DNA of 64,000 nucleotides from Flavobacteriales bacterium (GCA_015075325.1 JABTUP010000002.1:186001-250000); one strand, 5' to 3'; shown: positions 1 through 8,424, numbered from the stretch's first letter. Numbers and translations: made by a program. The notes: generated by a model from the sequence alone, not told the origin.

Positions 1-3
1 GCT

Positions 4-939
4 TTAATTATAAGCCGGACAAGCGTGTTGCTTATTGCTTCCACCATCGCCAATACCACCACCACCGCATTTACTAAAGCTAATCATAAATTCATGGGTA
101 TAATTTCCATAAATTTTATTTAAAGGAAAATCAAATGCATAACCAATTGCAATTGATTCAAAAATTCTAAGTTTTAGTTGTGCAATTACAGCTTCACCTA
201 CCCTATATCCTAATCCAAAACCAATATTGTTTTGGTAGTCAAAATTCATATTTAAATCAAGTGCAGGAGGACCCATTACATTGGCTTTTAATAAAAATGA
301 TTTAAAAAAAGTCCAATTTCCTAAAGGAGATTTGTGTCCCCAACCAAAATAATATTGATTAATTTGTTTGTTTTCAGGACCTCCAACACCAATATTTTTA
401 AAATAAAGTTGATTAACAGCAAAGCTATAGTACACTTTATTGCTATAAATTAAAATACCTGGCATAATATCAGGGTATTTAAGAGCCGAACCCGAAGCAC
501 TTGCTAAAACTGGATCTGGGTCGTTTGGCGAAAATGCTGTATTAATTGCATATTGCTGAATTCCAGCATAAACACCAACACCTCCAGTAAATTTACTTGA
601 TAATTTTTTATGGTAAGCATAACCCAATTTAACATAAGTTCTGGTTGTTATGTGAATTTCGTCTTGTTCAACATAAAGTCCAATAGCGTGTTTTCCGTTT
701 TGATGAAAGTTTCTGGCCTTGAACGTGTGTTGTAAACTTGCAAAAGAAGTTCGAGGAGCACCTCTAAATCCCATCCATTGTAAGCGAGTACCTGCTTTAA
801 ATTCTAAACACTTGGTTGTTCCAATAAAAGCTGGATTATACCACATGTTGTTAAAAGAATATTGCGAGTATTGCTCGGATTGCTGGGCAACCAAAACTCC
901 AGAAAAAAAGAAAAATAATATGACAAAAATCTTTCTCAT
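4..939 (-). CDS. PorP/SprF family type IX secretion outer-membrane protein
   Basis: This 311-residue protein begins with a signal peptide (hydrophobic core about residues 4-17, ending VAQ) and then shows the hallmark region of the PorP/SprF family around residues 24-42, with the NMWYNPAFIGT motif. The remainder is a run of amphipathic beta strands typical of a small outer-membrane barrel, and the C-terminus is a short Gly-rich tail. SprF-like proteins of Flavobacteria help individual type-B-sorted proteins reach the cell surface. The gene starts inside the stop codon of the upstream gene (ATGA, 936-939), and that gene encodes exactly such a type-B substrate, so the two form a translationally coupled pair. 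The family assignment is firm; which substrate it serves is inferred from adjacency. Confidence 0.88.
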   Translation of the reverse strand: MRKIFVILFFFFSGVLVAQQSEQYSQYSFNNMWYNPAFIGTTKCLEFKAGTRLQWMGFRGAPRTSFASLQHTFKARNFHQNGKHAIGLYVEQDEIHITTRTYVKLGYAYHKKLSSKFTGGVGVYAGIQQYAINTAFSPNDPDPVLASASGSALKYPDIMPGILIYSNKVYYSFAVNQLYFKNIGVGGPENKQINQYYFGWGHKSPLGNWTFFKSFLLKANVMGPPALDLNMNFDYQNNIGFGLGYRVGEAVIAQLKLRIFESIAIGYAFDFPLNKIYGNYTHEFMISFSKCGGGGIGDGGSNKQHACPAYN

Positions 940-1775
940 CTTAATATGGATACAGGTCCTTTTACCACTATTTTATCTTGTTTTTCAAACTCCAATTCTA
1001 TCACATAATAATAAGTTGATACTGGCATATTGGTTCCTGTGTATTTAGCATCCCAACCGTCAACATTATCATATTTTTCTTTATAAAAAACACGTTGTCC
1101 CCACCTGTCAAAGATATAAACCTTGTTGTTGGGATAAAATTCAATGTTGTTTATTCTCCACTTATCATTAAAACCATCTTCGTTTGGTGTAAAAACTTCT
1201 TGCGGAATAATGGGAGGGCAATCAATAGCTGTAACATCAATCCATGAAGTATCCACACAATTTTCGCTATCAGTTATTACTAATGGATAGCTACTAATAG
1301 GTAAATCTTCAATAAAATCAGTTCCAGAAATTTGTCCTCCATCAGTAACTAAATAGTAAGAATATGGTTCTGTTCCACCTTGTACATTGGTTATTTGCAC
1401 ATCTGCAACTGGTTGATTACACTCTTCAATTATTACTTGATAGGTAGCTTGTAGAGTTATTGAATTGATATATGATGAGGCATAAGCTGTGTCTTGCGTA
1501 CAACCAGAATTACCTATTAAATAAAGCTCTACATGTGCTCCATTAACTGCTGATGAAAAATTAGGAGTATTATTTAAAACCGTATCGCCATTTAAAACCC
1601 AAATATAAGTTGGATTAACCCCTGCATTTGTTGGTGTTGCATTAAAATTAACCACTGTGTTTTTGCATAATGAACCAGTTGGAGTATCTGTAATAGCAAC
1701 GCTTACAGGGCATTGTGCAAAATAATTATTTACTGCACAAAACAAGAATAATAAAATACCTGCTTTTTTATTCAT
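936..1775 (-). CDS. Secreted protein with T9SS type B (gliding-motility-associated, CHU_C) sorting domain
   Basis: The 279-residue product has an N-terminal signal peptide ending near residue 20 (NYFAQC), then one or two Ig/PKD-like beta domains (residues about 25-180), and a C-terminal module of about 85 residues. That module contains FTPNEDGFNDKW, VYIFDRWGQRVF and YYYVIELE, the standard signature of the type B sorting domain that directs passage through the T9SS. It is short for a type B substrate; these are often over 1,000 residues, so it is a minimal cell-surface protein. The ATGA overlap with the downstream PorP/SprF-like gene supports a substrate-chaperone pair. The adhesive or other role of the N-terminal domains cannot be told from sequence. 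Confidence 0.85.
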   Translation of the reverse strand: MNKKAGILLFLFCAVNNYFAQCPVSVAITDTPTGSLCKNTVVNFNATPTNAGVNPTYIWVLNGDTVLNNTPNFSSAVNGAHVELYLIGNSGCTQDTAYASSYINSITLQATYQVIIEECNQPVADVQITNVQGGTEPYSYYLVTDGGQISGTDFIEDLPISSYPLVITDSENCVDTSWIDVTAIDCPPIIPQEVFTPNEDGFNDKWRINNIEFYPNNKVYIFDRWGQRVFYKEKYDNVDGWDAKYTGTNMPVSTYYYVIELEFEKQDKIVVKGPVSILR

Positions 1776-1902
1776 TCGGCTAATTTACCATTAAATTCTA
1801 AACACAAATCATTTTTTTTGTAACCCGAAAATTAGCAATAAATATATTTTGGCAAATAATCTGAAATTAATTATCTTGGCTACAAAATTAATGGCATTGG
1901 CT

Positions 1903-2751
1903 ATGAACATAAAAAACACCTTTTTACCCCTACTATTTTCAGTAATTATTAACTCCGTTTTTGCTAATAATGTTGAAGTAGAAAATAGAATTTTAAAATC
2001 AGAAGAAAACAAATACCACATTTCAACTACCATATTTAGTAAAGAACATTCTGGGGTTTTACGACTTACAATTACAATTCCTGATGAATACACTTTTGTT
2101 TTATTTAATGACCCAAACCTATTAATTGATTCGAGAAACAATGTAATTAAGTTTTACACTAATTTTGAATCGGAAAATAAAATTGAAATTCATTTTCAAT
2201 TGATAAAAAAATCTGACGAAGCAACAGAAGCTTCTATTCCAACTCATACCGAATTTACTTTAAATGGCGAAATGGTAGTAATTGACAAAGAGATTGTTCT
2301 TTCGTCGAGTGAGTTTATATCAAACAATGAAATGGATAGTATTTCGAATTATTTTGAAGAAAAATCAAAAAAATACGCAAGCAAAGATGTTGTTGCTTTA
2401 AACAACATGAAAAACCTTCCTTCTTCCTCTCCTGAAACTAAAGAAAAATCGAAAAAAGAAGATTTAACTTCTATGGCCACAGGCTATAACTCATCAACCA
2501 GTAGTGGCTTATCTAATGACAATAAATTTTACTCAGTTCAAATCTTATCACTTCAGTTTTATAACGAAAAACGTTTTTTAGATTTTCTAGCTTCATATAA
2601 AATAAAACCTTCTGAAACCTACAAAAAAGAAATTAATGGTGTGGTAAAAATTTATGTAGGAAAGTTTCAGAGTTATGAAGAAGCAAAGTTGTTAAAAGAA
2701 AAACTGGTTAAAGAAAAAAATCTAACGGACTCTTTTATTGTGAGTTATTAA
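1903..2751 (+). CDS. Exported protein with C-terminal SPOR-like domain
   Basis: I place the start at ATG 1903, which gives a clean signal peptide (MNIKNTFLPLLFSVIINSVFA); the longer frame would need a TTG start at 1849 and an extra 18 residues ahead of it. The mature part has a beta-rich domain (about residues 22-140), a low-complexity Ser/Lys linker (about 165-205) and a C-terminal region of about 75 residues. That region starts FYSVQILSL and holds VKIYVGKFQSYEEAKLLKEKL, a good match to the SPOR fold that binds denuded peptidoglycan at division sites. Its stop codon overlaps the stop of convergent corA by 3-4 bases (2748-2751). The role of the N-terminal domain is unknown. Confidence 0.68.
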   Translation: MNIKNTFLPLLFSVIINSVFANNVEVENRILKSEENKYHISTTIFSKEHSGVLRLTITIPDEYTFVLFNDPNLLIDSRNNVIKFYTNFESENKIEIHFQLIKKSDEATEASIPTHTEFTLNGEMVVIDKEIVLSSSEFISNNEMDSISNYFEEKSKKYASKDVVALNNMKNLPSSSPETKEKSKKEDLTSMATGYNSSTSSGLSNDNKFYSVQILSLQFYNEKRFLDFLASYKIKPSETYKKEINGVVKIYVGKFQSYEEAKLLKEKLVKEKNLTDSFIVSY

Positions 2752-3815
2752 AACCATTTTTTAATTTTAAAATAAATAATCATCATTAAAGTTAGCAGTC
2801 CCATTACTATTAATGCAATTGGATAACCCCATTTGTGTGTAAGTTCGGGCATATAGTGAAAATTCATACCATACACGCCTGCAATAAAAGTAATTGGAAT
2901 AAAAATAGTTGATATAATCGTTAATACTTTCATCACCTCATTCATTCTATTGCTCATCGAAGTCATGTACAAATCCATTAAACTGGAGGTTAAGTCTCTA
3001 AAAGTTTCTATGCTATCGATAACTTGAACACAATGGTCATAAACATCGCTTAAATATAAATTTGTATCTTTAGAAATCAACCCATCTTCTTCCTTATTTA
3101 ATTTTCCAATTGCTTCTCGCAATGGGTAAACTGATTTTCGTAATAAAATCAACTCACGTTTTAATGCTTGAATCGATTTATGGTCATTTTTTGTTGGATT
3201 ATCATGAATTTCATCTTCTAACGCCTCAATTCTATCACTTATTTTTTCTAAGGTGTAATAATAACTATCAACAATAGAATCTATCATTCTGTAAAAAAGA
3301 TAATCAATATTCGACTGTCTGAGTTTAGATTCTTTTTTACTTAATCGCTCACGGAGTGCGTCAAAAACATCTCCATCTTTTTCCTGAAAAGTTAAAACAA
3401 AATTTTTGCCTAGAATAATGCTTATTTGTTCAAAATGACTGCCTCCTGTTTCTGTTGAACAGAACATTTTTGCTATAAAAAAGAAGTACCCATCTTGTTT
3501 TTCAGCTTTTGGTCGATGGTCGGTATTCAAAATATCTTCTAAAACCAAATGATGAATGTTATATTTATTACCAATTGCTTTGATGTGTTCAACATTATGA
3601 AGCCCAACTACATTTATCCACTGAAAATTTGATGAATTAATAGCAGAAAAAATTTCTTGGACATCAGGACTTACAAGCCTTTTATATTCATCTTTTGAGA
3701 AATCAATAAGTTCAATTGAAGTATTTTCTGTTAAAATCACTCCATGAAAATCTAAATTACCTGGAGGTAATCCTTTTTTTCTTGAAAATTTATTTTTTGT
3801 AGATTTCGTTCTCAA
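2748..3815 (-). CDS. corA: CorA-family magnesium/cobalt transporter
   Basis: The 355-residue protein has the large cytoplasmic N-terminal alpha/beta domain and long stalk helix of CorA. Two C-terminal membrane segments follow, with the invariant YGMN motif at the end of the first (IAGVYGMNFHYMPEL) and a short basic tail (KIKKWF). CorA forms a pentameric inner-membrane channel for Mg2+. There is no internal ATG before residue about 260, so the start must be TTG at 3813-3815. This overlaps the mscS-like stop (TTGA) and suggests translational coupling within a two-gene unit of ion and osmotic homeostasis. Family assignment is certain; the ion preferred (Mg2+, Co2+ or Ni2+) is not visible from sequence. 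Confidence 0.93.
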   Translation of the reverse strand: MRTKSTKNKFSRKKGLPPGNLDFHGVILTENTSIELIDFSKDEYKRLVSPDVQEIFSAINSSNFQWINVVGLHNVEHIKAIGNKYNIHHLVLEDILNTDHRPKAEKQDGYFFFIAKMFCSTETGGSHFEQISIILGKNFVLTFQEKDGDVFDALRERLSKKESKLRQSNIDYLFYRMIDSIVDSYYYTLEKISDRIEALEDEIHDNPTKNDHKSIQALKRELILLRKSVYPLREAIGKLNKEEDGLISKDTNLYLSDVYDHCVQVIDSIETFRDLTSSLMDLYMTSMSNRMNEVMKVLTIISTIFIPITFIAGVYGMNFHYMPELTHKWGYPIALIVMGLLTLMMIIYFKIKKWF

Positions 3816-4693
3816 TTTTTCTGTTTTATTAGGTCGTTTTTATAAACAATAGTACGATAAGGAAATGGTATTTCAATTCCATTTTTATCAAATTGTTCTT
3901 TTACAGATTTTAGCATGTCACACTTTAAAATAAAGGCATTATCGTTGCCAAAGCACCACACGTAAGCTTTTAAACGAACAGCAAAATCGGTAAGTTCAAT
4001 CACCCGAACAACTACTTTGGGCTCGTTTGCTTTTTTAGCTTCTGTTGTTCGATGATCAATAAAAAGTGGATGTTTTTCTGCTTCCTGTTGTATTATTTCA
4101 ATAGCCTTATTTATGTCAGCATCAAAGCTTATGCTGAATTCTATATTTTGTCGAATAAGCTCATCAATAATATCACTATTGGTAATAATATCCTCACTAA
4201 TAAAACTGTTTGGCACAACAATTCTTCTGTTTTCGTAATCTTTTATTGCGGTATGTCGAAGTGTAATTTCCTCAACAACTCCTTTTCTGCCCGAAAATTC
4301 AATAGTATCGCCAACTCTAAATGGTTTAAAGATTAAAATAAAAATGCCACTAACAATGTTAGAAAACGCCTTTTGAGCTGCAAAACCTAAAATAGCGGCA
4401 AATACACCAGCACCAGCAAATAAAGCTGCTCCCAACGATTTAAAAAATGGAATTTTATAAAAAATAAATGAAATTGCAATGGAAAAAATGATAAAGCTTA
4501 GTGAGTTTTTTAGAAATGAATAATTGGTGGGATCAACTTTTATTCTTTCCGAATACTTGTTAATTGCTACTTGAGCAATCTTTCTAATAATAGTGGAAAC
4601 AATAAATGCGACTAAAATGGTTCCGAAAATTAACACAGTATGCCGAAGGTAATCAGAATCAATCTGAGCTATATAATTTTCCAATTTATGCAC
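3812..4693 (-). CDS. MscS-family mechanosensitive ion channel
   Basis: The 293-residue protein has three predicted membrane segments (about residues 18-36, 60-80 and 90-115). The third is the Gly/Ala-rich pore helix of MscS (LGAALFAGAGVFAAILGFAA). The beta domain motif FKPFRVGDTIEF follows, and then the cytoplasmic vestibule (VVEEITLRHTAIKD, RRIVVPNSFI). It is the size of small-conductance MscS proteins and would release solutes on osmotic downshock. The start is GTG at 4691-4693. It is upstream of and overlaps corA by 4 bases. The 183-base gap to the next gene (divergent, 4877) must hold promoters for both directions. Confidence 0.92.
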   Translation of the reverse strand: MHKLENYIAQIDSDYLRHTVLIFGTILVAFIVSTIIRKIAQVAINKYSERIKVDPTNYSFLKNSLSFIIFSIAISFIFYKIPFFKSLGAALFAGAGVFAAILGFAAQKAFSNIVSGIFILIFKPFRVGDTIEFSGRKGVVEEITLRHTAIKDYENRRIVVPNSFISEDIITNSDIIDELIRQNIEFSISFDADINKAIEIIQQEAEKHPLFIDHRTTEAKKANEPKVVVRVIELTDFAVRLKAYVWCFGNDNAFILKCDMLKSVKEQFDKNGIEIPFPYRTIVYKNDLIKQKN

Positions 4694-4845
4694 TTTTTTA
4701 ATTTTTAGTAAAGGTATTAAGTTTTGATTAAAGAAACATAAATATTATTTTAAAGCTATAAAACATCAGTATTTTTCGATTAACCAGCTAATTTGCCGTA
4801 TGTGATTTTTTTTTAAAAAAATGTTTTTTATTTTAATTTAAAATT

Positions 4846-4853
4846 TATATTTG
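4846..4853 (+). promoter_or_regulatory. Bacteroidota -7 promoter element (TATATTTG)
   Basis: TATATTTG matches the TAnnTTTG consensus and lies 23 bases ahead of the ATG at 4877. No clear TTTG lies about 19 bases upstream, so only the -7 half is convincing. Confidence 0.5.
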
Positions 4854-4876
4854 AACCCGTTAATAACAAGATATTT

Positions 4877-5287
4877 ATGAAAAAAATTGTAGTTAAGTAT
4901 TCAAAGCTATCTGCCGATTTCAAAAAAGCAGTTAGAGAAAAACTTGAAAATGAAGATGTTAAATTTTTTAGCTTCCCTTACCAAGGAAATATGGAAGAAG
5001 GTTTTTTAATGGAGGGATTAACCATTGATGGTGAGGCTGTAAATTATCTTGTTATACTTGATACTGAGAAAAAAACAAAATACAAACCAACAGAAGACGA
5101 TGACGATGATGACGATTTAGATGACTTGGCAGCTGTTGCTGAAGACATTCCAGAAGTTGATGTTGATGACGACTTTAAAGATGATGAGGTGGATGATGTT
5201 GATGTTGATGATGCTGACGACTTTGATGATGAAGATGACGTTGATGATGTTGCCGATGAAGAGTTCGACGATGACGATGAAAAATAA
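4877..5287 (+). CDS. Small protein with an Asp-rich acidic C-terminal half
   Basis: The 136-residue protein has two parts. Residues 1-73 form a compact alpha/beta segment (MKKIVVKYSKLSADFKKAV, then FFSFPYQGNMEEGFLMEGLTIDGEAVNYLVIL). Residues 74-136 are almost entirely Asp and Glu with spaced Val and Ala, giving a strongly negative tail. I do not recognise a function. Flavobacteria carry many short proteins with a similar start and acidic tail that are labelled DNA primase without good reason; I see no primase motif here. The acidic tail could mimic nucleic acid or bind cations or basic proteins, but this is speculation. The gene is monocistronic, with a -7 element upstream and a strong bidirectional terminator downstream. 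Confidence 0.75.
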   Translation: MKKIVVKYSKLSADFKKAVREKLENEDVKFFSFPYQGNMEEGFLMEGLTIDGEAVNYLVILDTEKKTKYKPTEDDDDDDDLDDLAAVAEDIPEVDVDDDFKDDEVDDVDVDDADDFDDEDDVDDVADEEFDDDDEK

Positions 5288-5307
5288 CTAATAAAATAAT
5301 AAAATAC

Positions 5308-5342
5308 AAAATAGCTTACAAGTTTAATTTGTAAGCTATTTT
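5308..5342. terminator. Bidirectional intrinsic terminator
   Basis: A perfect 14-bp inverted repeat (AAAATAGCTTACAA, 7-base loop) ends in a T run on both strands. It serves the acidic-protein gene from the left and the convergent mce gene from the right, and touches the mce stop codon. Confidence 0.85.
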
Positions 5343-5743
5343 TATTTAATCTCTTGACACAATTCTATTAATACCCCGTTTGCAGATTTTGGGTGTACAA
5401 AGCAAACCAGTTTATTGTCGGCACCTTTTTTTGGATTTTCATTTAAAATAATAAATCCTTCTTTTTTTAATCGTTCCATTTCTACGTAAATATCATCTAC
5501 ATCAAATGCGATGTGATGTATTCCTTCACCTTTTTTTTCAATAAACTTTGCTATTGCACTCTCTGAATTTGTTGCCTCTAATAACTCAAATTTACTTTGT
5601 CCTACTTTAAAAAAAGAGGTGCTTACATGTTCGCTTTCAACGCTCTCGGTTTTATAGGGTTGTTGGTTAAATATTTTACTGTAAACAATGTTAGCTTCAT
5701 CAAGGTTTTTTACAGCTATTCCGATGTGTTCAATTTTATTCAT
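5342..5743 (-). CDS. mce: Methylmalonyl-CoA epimerase
   Basis: This 133-residue VOC-superfamily protein interconverts (R)- and (S)-methylmalonyl-CoA, linking propionyl-CoA and succinyl-CoA metabolism in the cytoplasm. The two beta-alpha-beta-beta-beta modules carry the metal ligands expected for the family: His in EHIGIAV (residue about 5), His in GIHHIAFD and Glu in GVLIEL. Length is normal. The start is ATG at 5741-5743; the ORF could be extended by two codons to a TTG, which I reject because ATG sits just after a TAATTTTG promoter element. No mutase gene lies in this window. Confidence in the family is high. Confidence 0.9.
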   Translation of the reverse strand: MNKIEHIGIAVKNLDEANIVYSKIFNQQPYKTESVESEHVSTSFFKVGQSKFELLEATNSESAIAKFIEKKGEGIHHIAFDVDDIYVEMERLKKEGFIILNENPKKGADNKLVCFVHPKSANGVLIELCQEIK

Positions 5744-5746
5744 GTG

Positions 5747-5754
5747 CAAAATTA
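5747..5754 (-). promoter_or_regulatory. -7 element of a probable leaderless mce promoter (TAATTTTG)
   Basis: On the minus strand TAATTTTG is followed after only three bases by the ATG of mce. A transcript starting the usual few bases after this element would begin at or next to the start codon, and the terminator of the upstream gene ends just before it. Confidence 0.55.
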
Positions 5755-5758
5755 GGGT

Positions 5759-5787
5759 AAAAAAAAGTCCCGAATTAACTTCGGGAC
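5759..5787 (-). terminator. Intrinsic terminator after the secreted-protein gene
   Basis: A perfect 8-bp stem (GTCCCGAA / TTCGGGAC, 5-base loop) is followed on the minus strand by eight T. It ends the transcript of the gene at 5812-6597, directly before the mce promoter. Confidence 0.88.
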
Positions 5788-5811
5788 CTTTAATTGTTCA
5801 GCTTAGTTGAA

Positions 5812-6597
5812 TTATTTTTTTACAAAAGTATCAGTTTTGTTGTCGTAGTTTAAGTAATAGATTCCTTTTTTAAGGTTTGTTACATCAACTTTTTCTCCGA
5901 ATCCTTTTTTAACGATGTTTCCAAAGCTATCATACACTTCAAAAAGAGTTTCTCCAGTAAAAGTAATAATATCTTTAGCTTTTATTGGACTAAATGTAAT
6001 TTCACCAGTTGTAGAAATATATCTTGAAGCTTGAGAATATCTTGGTTTACCAGAGTAATCAACTTGTTTCACTCTAAATTTGTTTTCACCTGAGTGAGGA
6101 GTTATTTTAAATTCGTATTTATTTTCTTCGGCAGAGCCATTTCCATCAACTTCACCAACTTTTATCCATTTGTTCCATCTGTATTGCTCAACTACATAAG
6201 CTAATTTTCCAGTTTCATTTTTTGTTGTCCAAACAAAATTTCCATCTTTTGAAATATCCATTGAAGCTATTTCAAATGTACTTTTTGGTTTTAAAACCTC
6301 AGGATTTAAAACTTTTGGTTTACAATCGTCTTTGTGTTTAATTTTAACAATAACAGGGTCGCCAACTTTTAATTGAAAGTTTGCAAAGTCAATCTCAAAA
6401 GCACTAGAGTTAACCTCATCTGTGGTAACATCACCATTAATGGTTACTTCGAAAGTACAAAAACCAACTCCGCTACCAGCAAATGGATTTTGAACATAAA
6501 GGTTTTTACCTTGATAATGACCTTCTAAAACGATAACACCAGCGTTTGCGTTAAATGCTAAAGCAACAGTTGTTAATATGGTTAAAATTCGTTTCAT
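5812..6597 (-). CDS. Secreted beta-rich protein with T9SS type A-like C-terminal domain
   Basis: I choose ATG 6597, giving a signal peptide MKRILTILTTVALAFNANA; the longer frame adds 12 unlikely residues. The 261-residue product has a beta-sandwich N-terminal domain, a fibronectin-like stretch (about residues 120-190, with FVWTTKNETGKLAYVVEQYR and KFRVKQVDYSGK) and a C-terminal segment of about 70 residues. This last part, ITFTGETLFEVYDSFGNIVKKG ending in KKGIYYLNYDNKTDTFVKK, resembles a type A sorting domain, so the protein is probably exported by the T9SS and anchored or released at the surface. No enzymatic motif is visible. Function unknown. Confidence 0.75.
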   Translation of the reverse strand: MKRILTILTTVALAFNANAGVIVLEGHYQGKNLYVQNPFAGSGVGFCTFEVTINGDVTTDEVNSSAFEIDFANFQLKVGDPVIVKIKHKDDCKPKVLNPEVLKPKSTFEIASMDISKDGNFVWTTKNETGKLAYVVEQYRWNKWIKVGEVDGNGSAEENKYEFKITPHSGENKFRVKQVDYSGKPRYSQASRYISTTGEITFSPIKAKDIITFTGETLFEVYDSFGNIVKKGFGEKVDVTNLKKGIYYLNYDNKTDTFVKK

Positions 6598-6761
6598 TGT
6601 TATTTGTATAGTATTAAAGAATTTAATGTGCAATATTAAAGCCTTATTTATTTATTTCAAAATTTTTTTTCGGTTTTATCTAAAATAAAACCCTTTTAAT
6701 CGATTTTGTTAAACTATTCAACTTTAAATCAGTGCAATATTTCCAAAGGTACAAATAAATT

Positions 6762-7967
6762 TTAATTTTCAAAATTGTTTTTTCTTATTAGCAACAAGCC
6801 TAAACCAATTGTCATTAAAATACTAAAAATAAAAATAGCTATTTGATAGAGTTGACTTGATATAAAACCTGATGTAACTAAGAGTATTTCTGTGATAACA
6901 AAACCAAATATTAAAAACAGAATACCAATTTTTGTTAAGCTATTTTTTAGTGAAAAAATTTCAAATTTTATAAAAAAGCCTATTAAAGAAAGACTAACGA
7001 AACCCAACATAACAAGATGAATAAATGCAATGATGATATTTCTATTAGTGAACGCAATTTGCTGAAAAATTTCTAAAACTGACAAGGATTGACTAACCAA
7101 TTTTAAAAGAAATGAACATGCGGTAATTACAATTATCCAACTAAACAAGTTGTTAAAATTTTGAAACAAAACCGAAATACTCGATTTTATTGAATTAATA
7201 AAGAAAATGATTGAAACAAGTTGTAAAATAGCTGCGAAATAAGCAACATATAGAATACTTGTTTTATACGACATTCCTAACAAAGAAAGCGAATAAGCAG
7301 GCACTACAGATACAACCAAAAAAATAAAAAAATTAGTTGCAGATTTTATGTGGTATGAAATATTGAACTTTTCAAGAAGCAAAAAAAACAAACCAAAAAT
7401 GGCAAAAGTAAACCAGCCGTTGTACTGAAAATGAAGAAAGAAATAAATTGCAGAGTGATAGGCTTCGCTACCCGACAGCCCTTTTGCCGAGATAATTCCA
7501 ATTGCCCATGGAGCCATTGTTGACAAAAGATTAAACCATAAACTTGCTTTAATAAACCTTAAGGGCAAAGAATTTAGCTTAACTAGCTCGTTTTTTTTAA
7601 CATCATTAAAAAACCGAATAATGAACCAATAATTTAGCAACTGAAATAGTGTTGAAAACACAATAGAAAACAAACCATACCCTTGATATGTAAATGAAAT
7701 TAATATACAAGTTACAACTGCAACCGTAAGCATGAATTGTAATTTATATTTACCCGAACTAATTTCTTTTTCATTTAAGTATTGCTTTACAATTAAATAA
7801 AATAATGAAAGGTAAACCCATCCCTGAAAAGCCACATGAGAGTGTGCGTGTAAAATATTAGGGTAATTAAAAGGCAATGTTTGCAATGGAAAAAATCGCA
7901 TTATAGAACCCAAAACAGCAATAAAAAAGAGAAAAATAAAATTGTATCGAATTAGTTTTACATTCAA
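6762..7967 (-). CDS. Polytopic membrane protein with conserved-looking His motifs
   Basis: The 401-residue protein is hydrophobic throughout, with about 11-12 predicted membrane segments and a short Lys/Asn C-terminus. Three segments carry suggestive polar residues: LHAHSHVAFQGWVYL (about residues 40-54), YFFLHFQYNGWF (about 176-187) and IIAFIHLVMLGF (about 312-323). His-containing helices with a Gly-Trp pair recall haem-copper oxidase subunit I and NnrS-type proteins, but the full set of ligands cannot be confirmed, so I do not name it. The start appears to be TTG (7965-7967) because the next Met is residue 23. It lies six bases after tadA on the same strand and may be the last gene of a pssA-tadA unit. 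Confidence 0.72.
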   Translation of the reverse strand: MNVKLIRYNFIFLFFIAVLGSIMRFFPLQTLPFNYPNILHAHSHVAFQGWVYLSLFYLIVKQYLNEKEISSGKYKLQFMLTVAVVTCILISFTYQGYGLFSIVFSTLFQLLNYWFIIRFFNDVKKNELVKLNSLPLRFIKASLWFNLLSTMAPWAIGIISAKGLSGSEAYHSAIYFFLHFQYNGWFTFAIFGLFFLLLEKFNISYHIKSATNFFIFLVVSVVPAYSLSLLGMSYKTSILYVAYFAAILQLVSIIFFINSIKSSISVLFQNFNNLFSWIIVITACSFLLKLVSQSLSVLEIFQQIAFTNRNIIIAFIHLVMLGFVSLSLIGFFIKFEIFSLKNSLTKIGILFLIFGFVITEILLVTSGFISSQLYQIAIFIFSILMTIGLGLLLIRKNNFEN

Positions 7968-7973
7968 AATATT

Positions 7974-8417
7974 TTATCTTTTTGATTTAAAAAATGTAGT
8001 AATTAACTCGCTAGCTTCTTGTTGCAAAACACCTCTAACAAGTTCTGTTTTTGGATGAAGTATATTTTTTTCAAGTGTGCTAAAACCTCTTTTTACATCT
8101 GGTGAGGCAAAAACAACTTTTTTAATCTGACTCCAATATAAAGCTCCTCCACACATTACACAGGGTTCTAAGGTAACATATAAAGAACATTCGTTTAAAT
8201 ATTTCCCTCCTAAATAATTAGTTGCAGAAGTAATAGCCAACATTTCAGCGTGAGCTGTAACATCATTTAATTTTTCAGTCATATTGTGAGCTCGAGCAAT
8301 AATTTTATTTTCACACACCACAATAGCTCCAACAGGAACTTCATCTTCATCAAAGGCTTTTTGAGCTTCTTTGAGTGCTTCCTTCATAAAATATTCGTCA
8401 GAAAAAACAGATAACAT
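7974..8417 (-). CDS. tadA: tRNA-specific adenosine deaminase / nucleoside deaminase
   Basis: The 147-residue protein is a zinc-dependent CDA-fold deaminase. The catalytic motif HAEMLAI (residues about 56-62) and the zinc-binding PCVMC motif (residues about 85-89) are both intact, with the upstream EVPVGAIVV strand. TadA converts A34 to inosine in tRNA-Arg(ACG). Related guanine deaminases share these motifs, but the length and GGALYWSQIKKVVFAS segment fit TadA. The ATG start is at 8415-8417, seven bases after pssA, so the two are probably cotranscribed. Confidence 0.9.
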   Translation of the reverse strand: MLSVFSDEYFMKEALKEAQKAFDEDEVPVGAIVVCENKIIARAHNMTEKLNDVTAHAEMLAITSATNYLGGKYLNECSLYVTLEPCVMCGGALYWSQIKKVVFASPDVKRGFSTLEKNILHPKTELVRGVLQQEASELITTFFKSKR

Positions 8418-8424
8418 GTTCAGG

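Noticed and set aside
719-1048. Open frame on the plus strand across the PorP and type-B genes
   Set aside because: It is antisense to two well-supported genes and its translation has no domain or signal peptide.
4877-5287. DNA primase label for the acidic small protein
   Set aside because: Similar short proteins are so labelled, but no zinc ribbon or TOPRIM motif is present.
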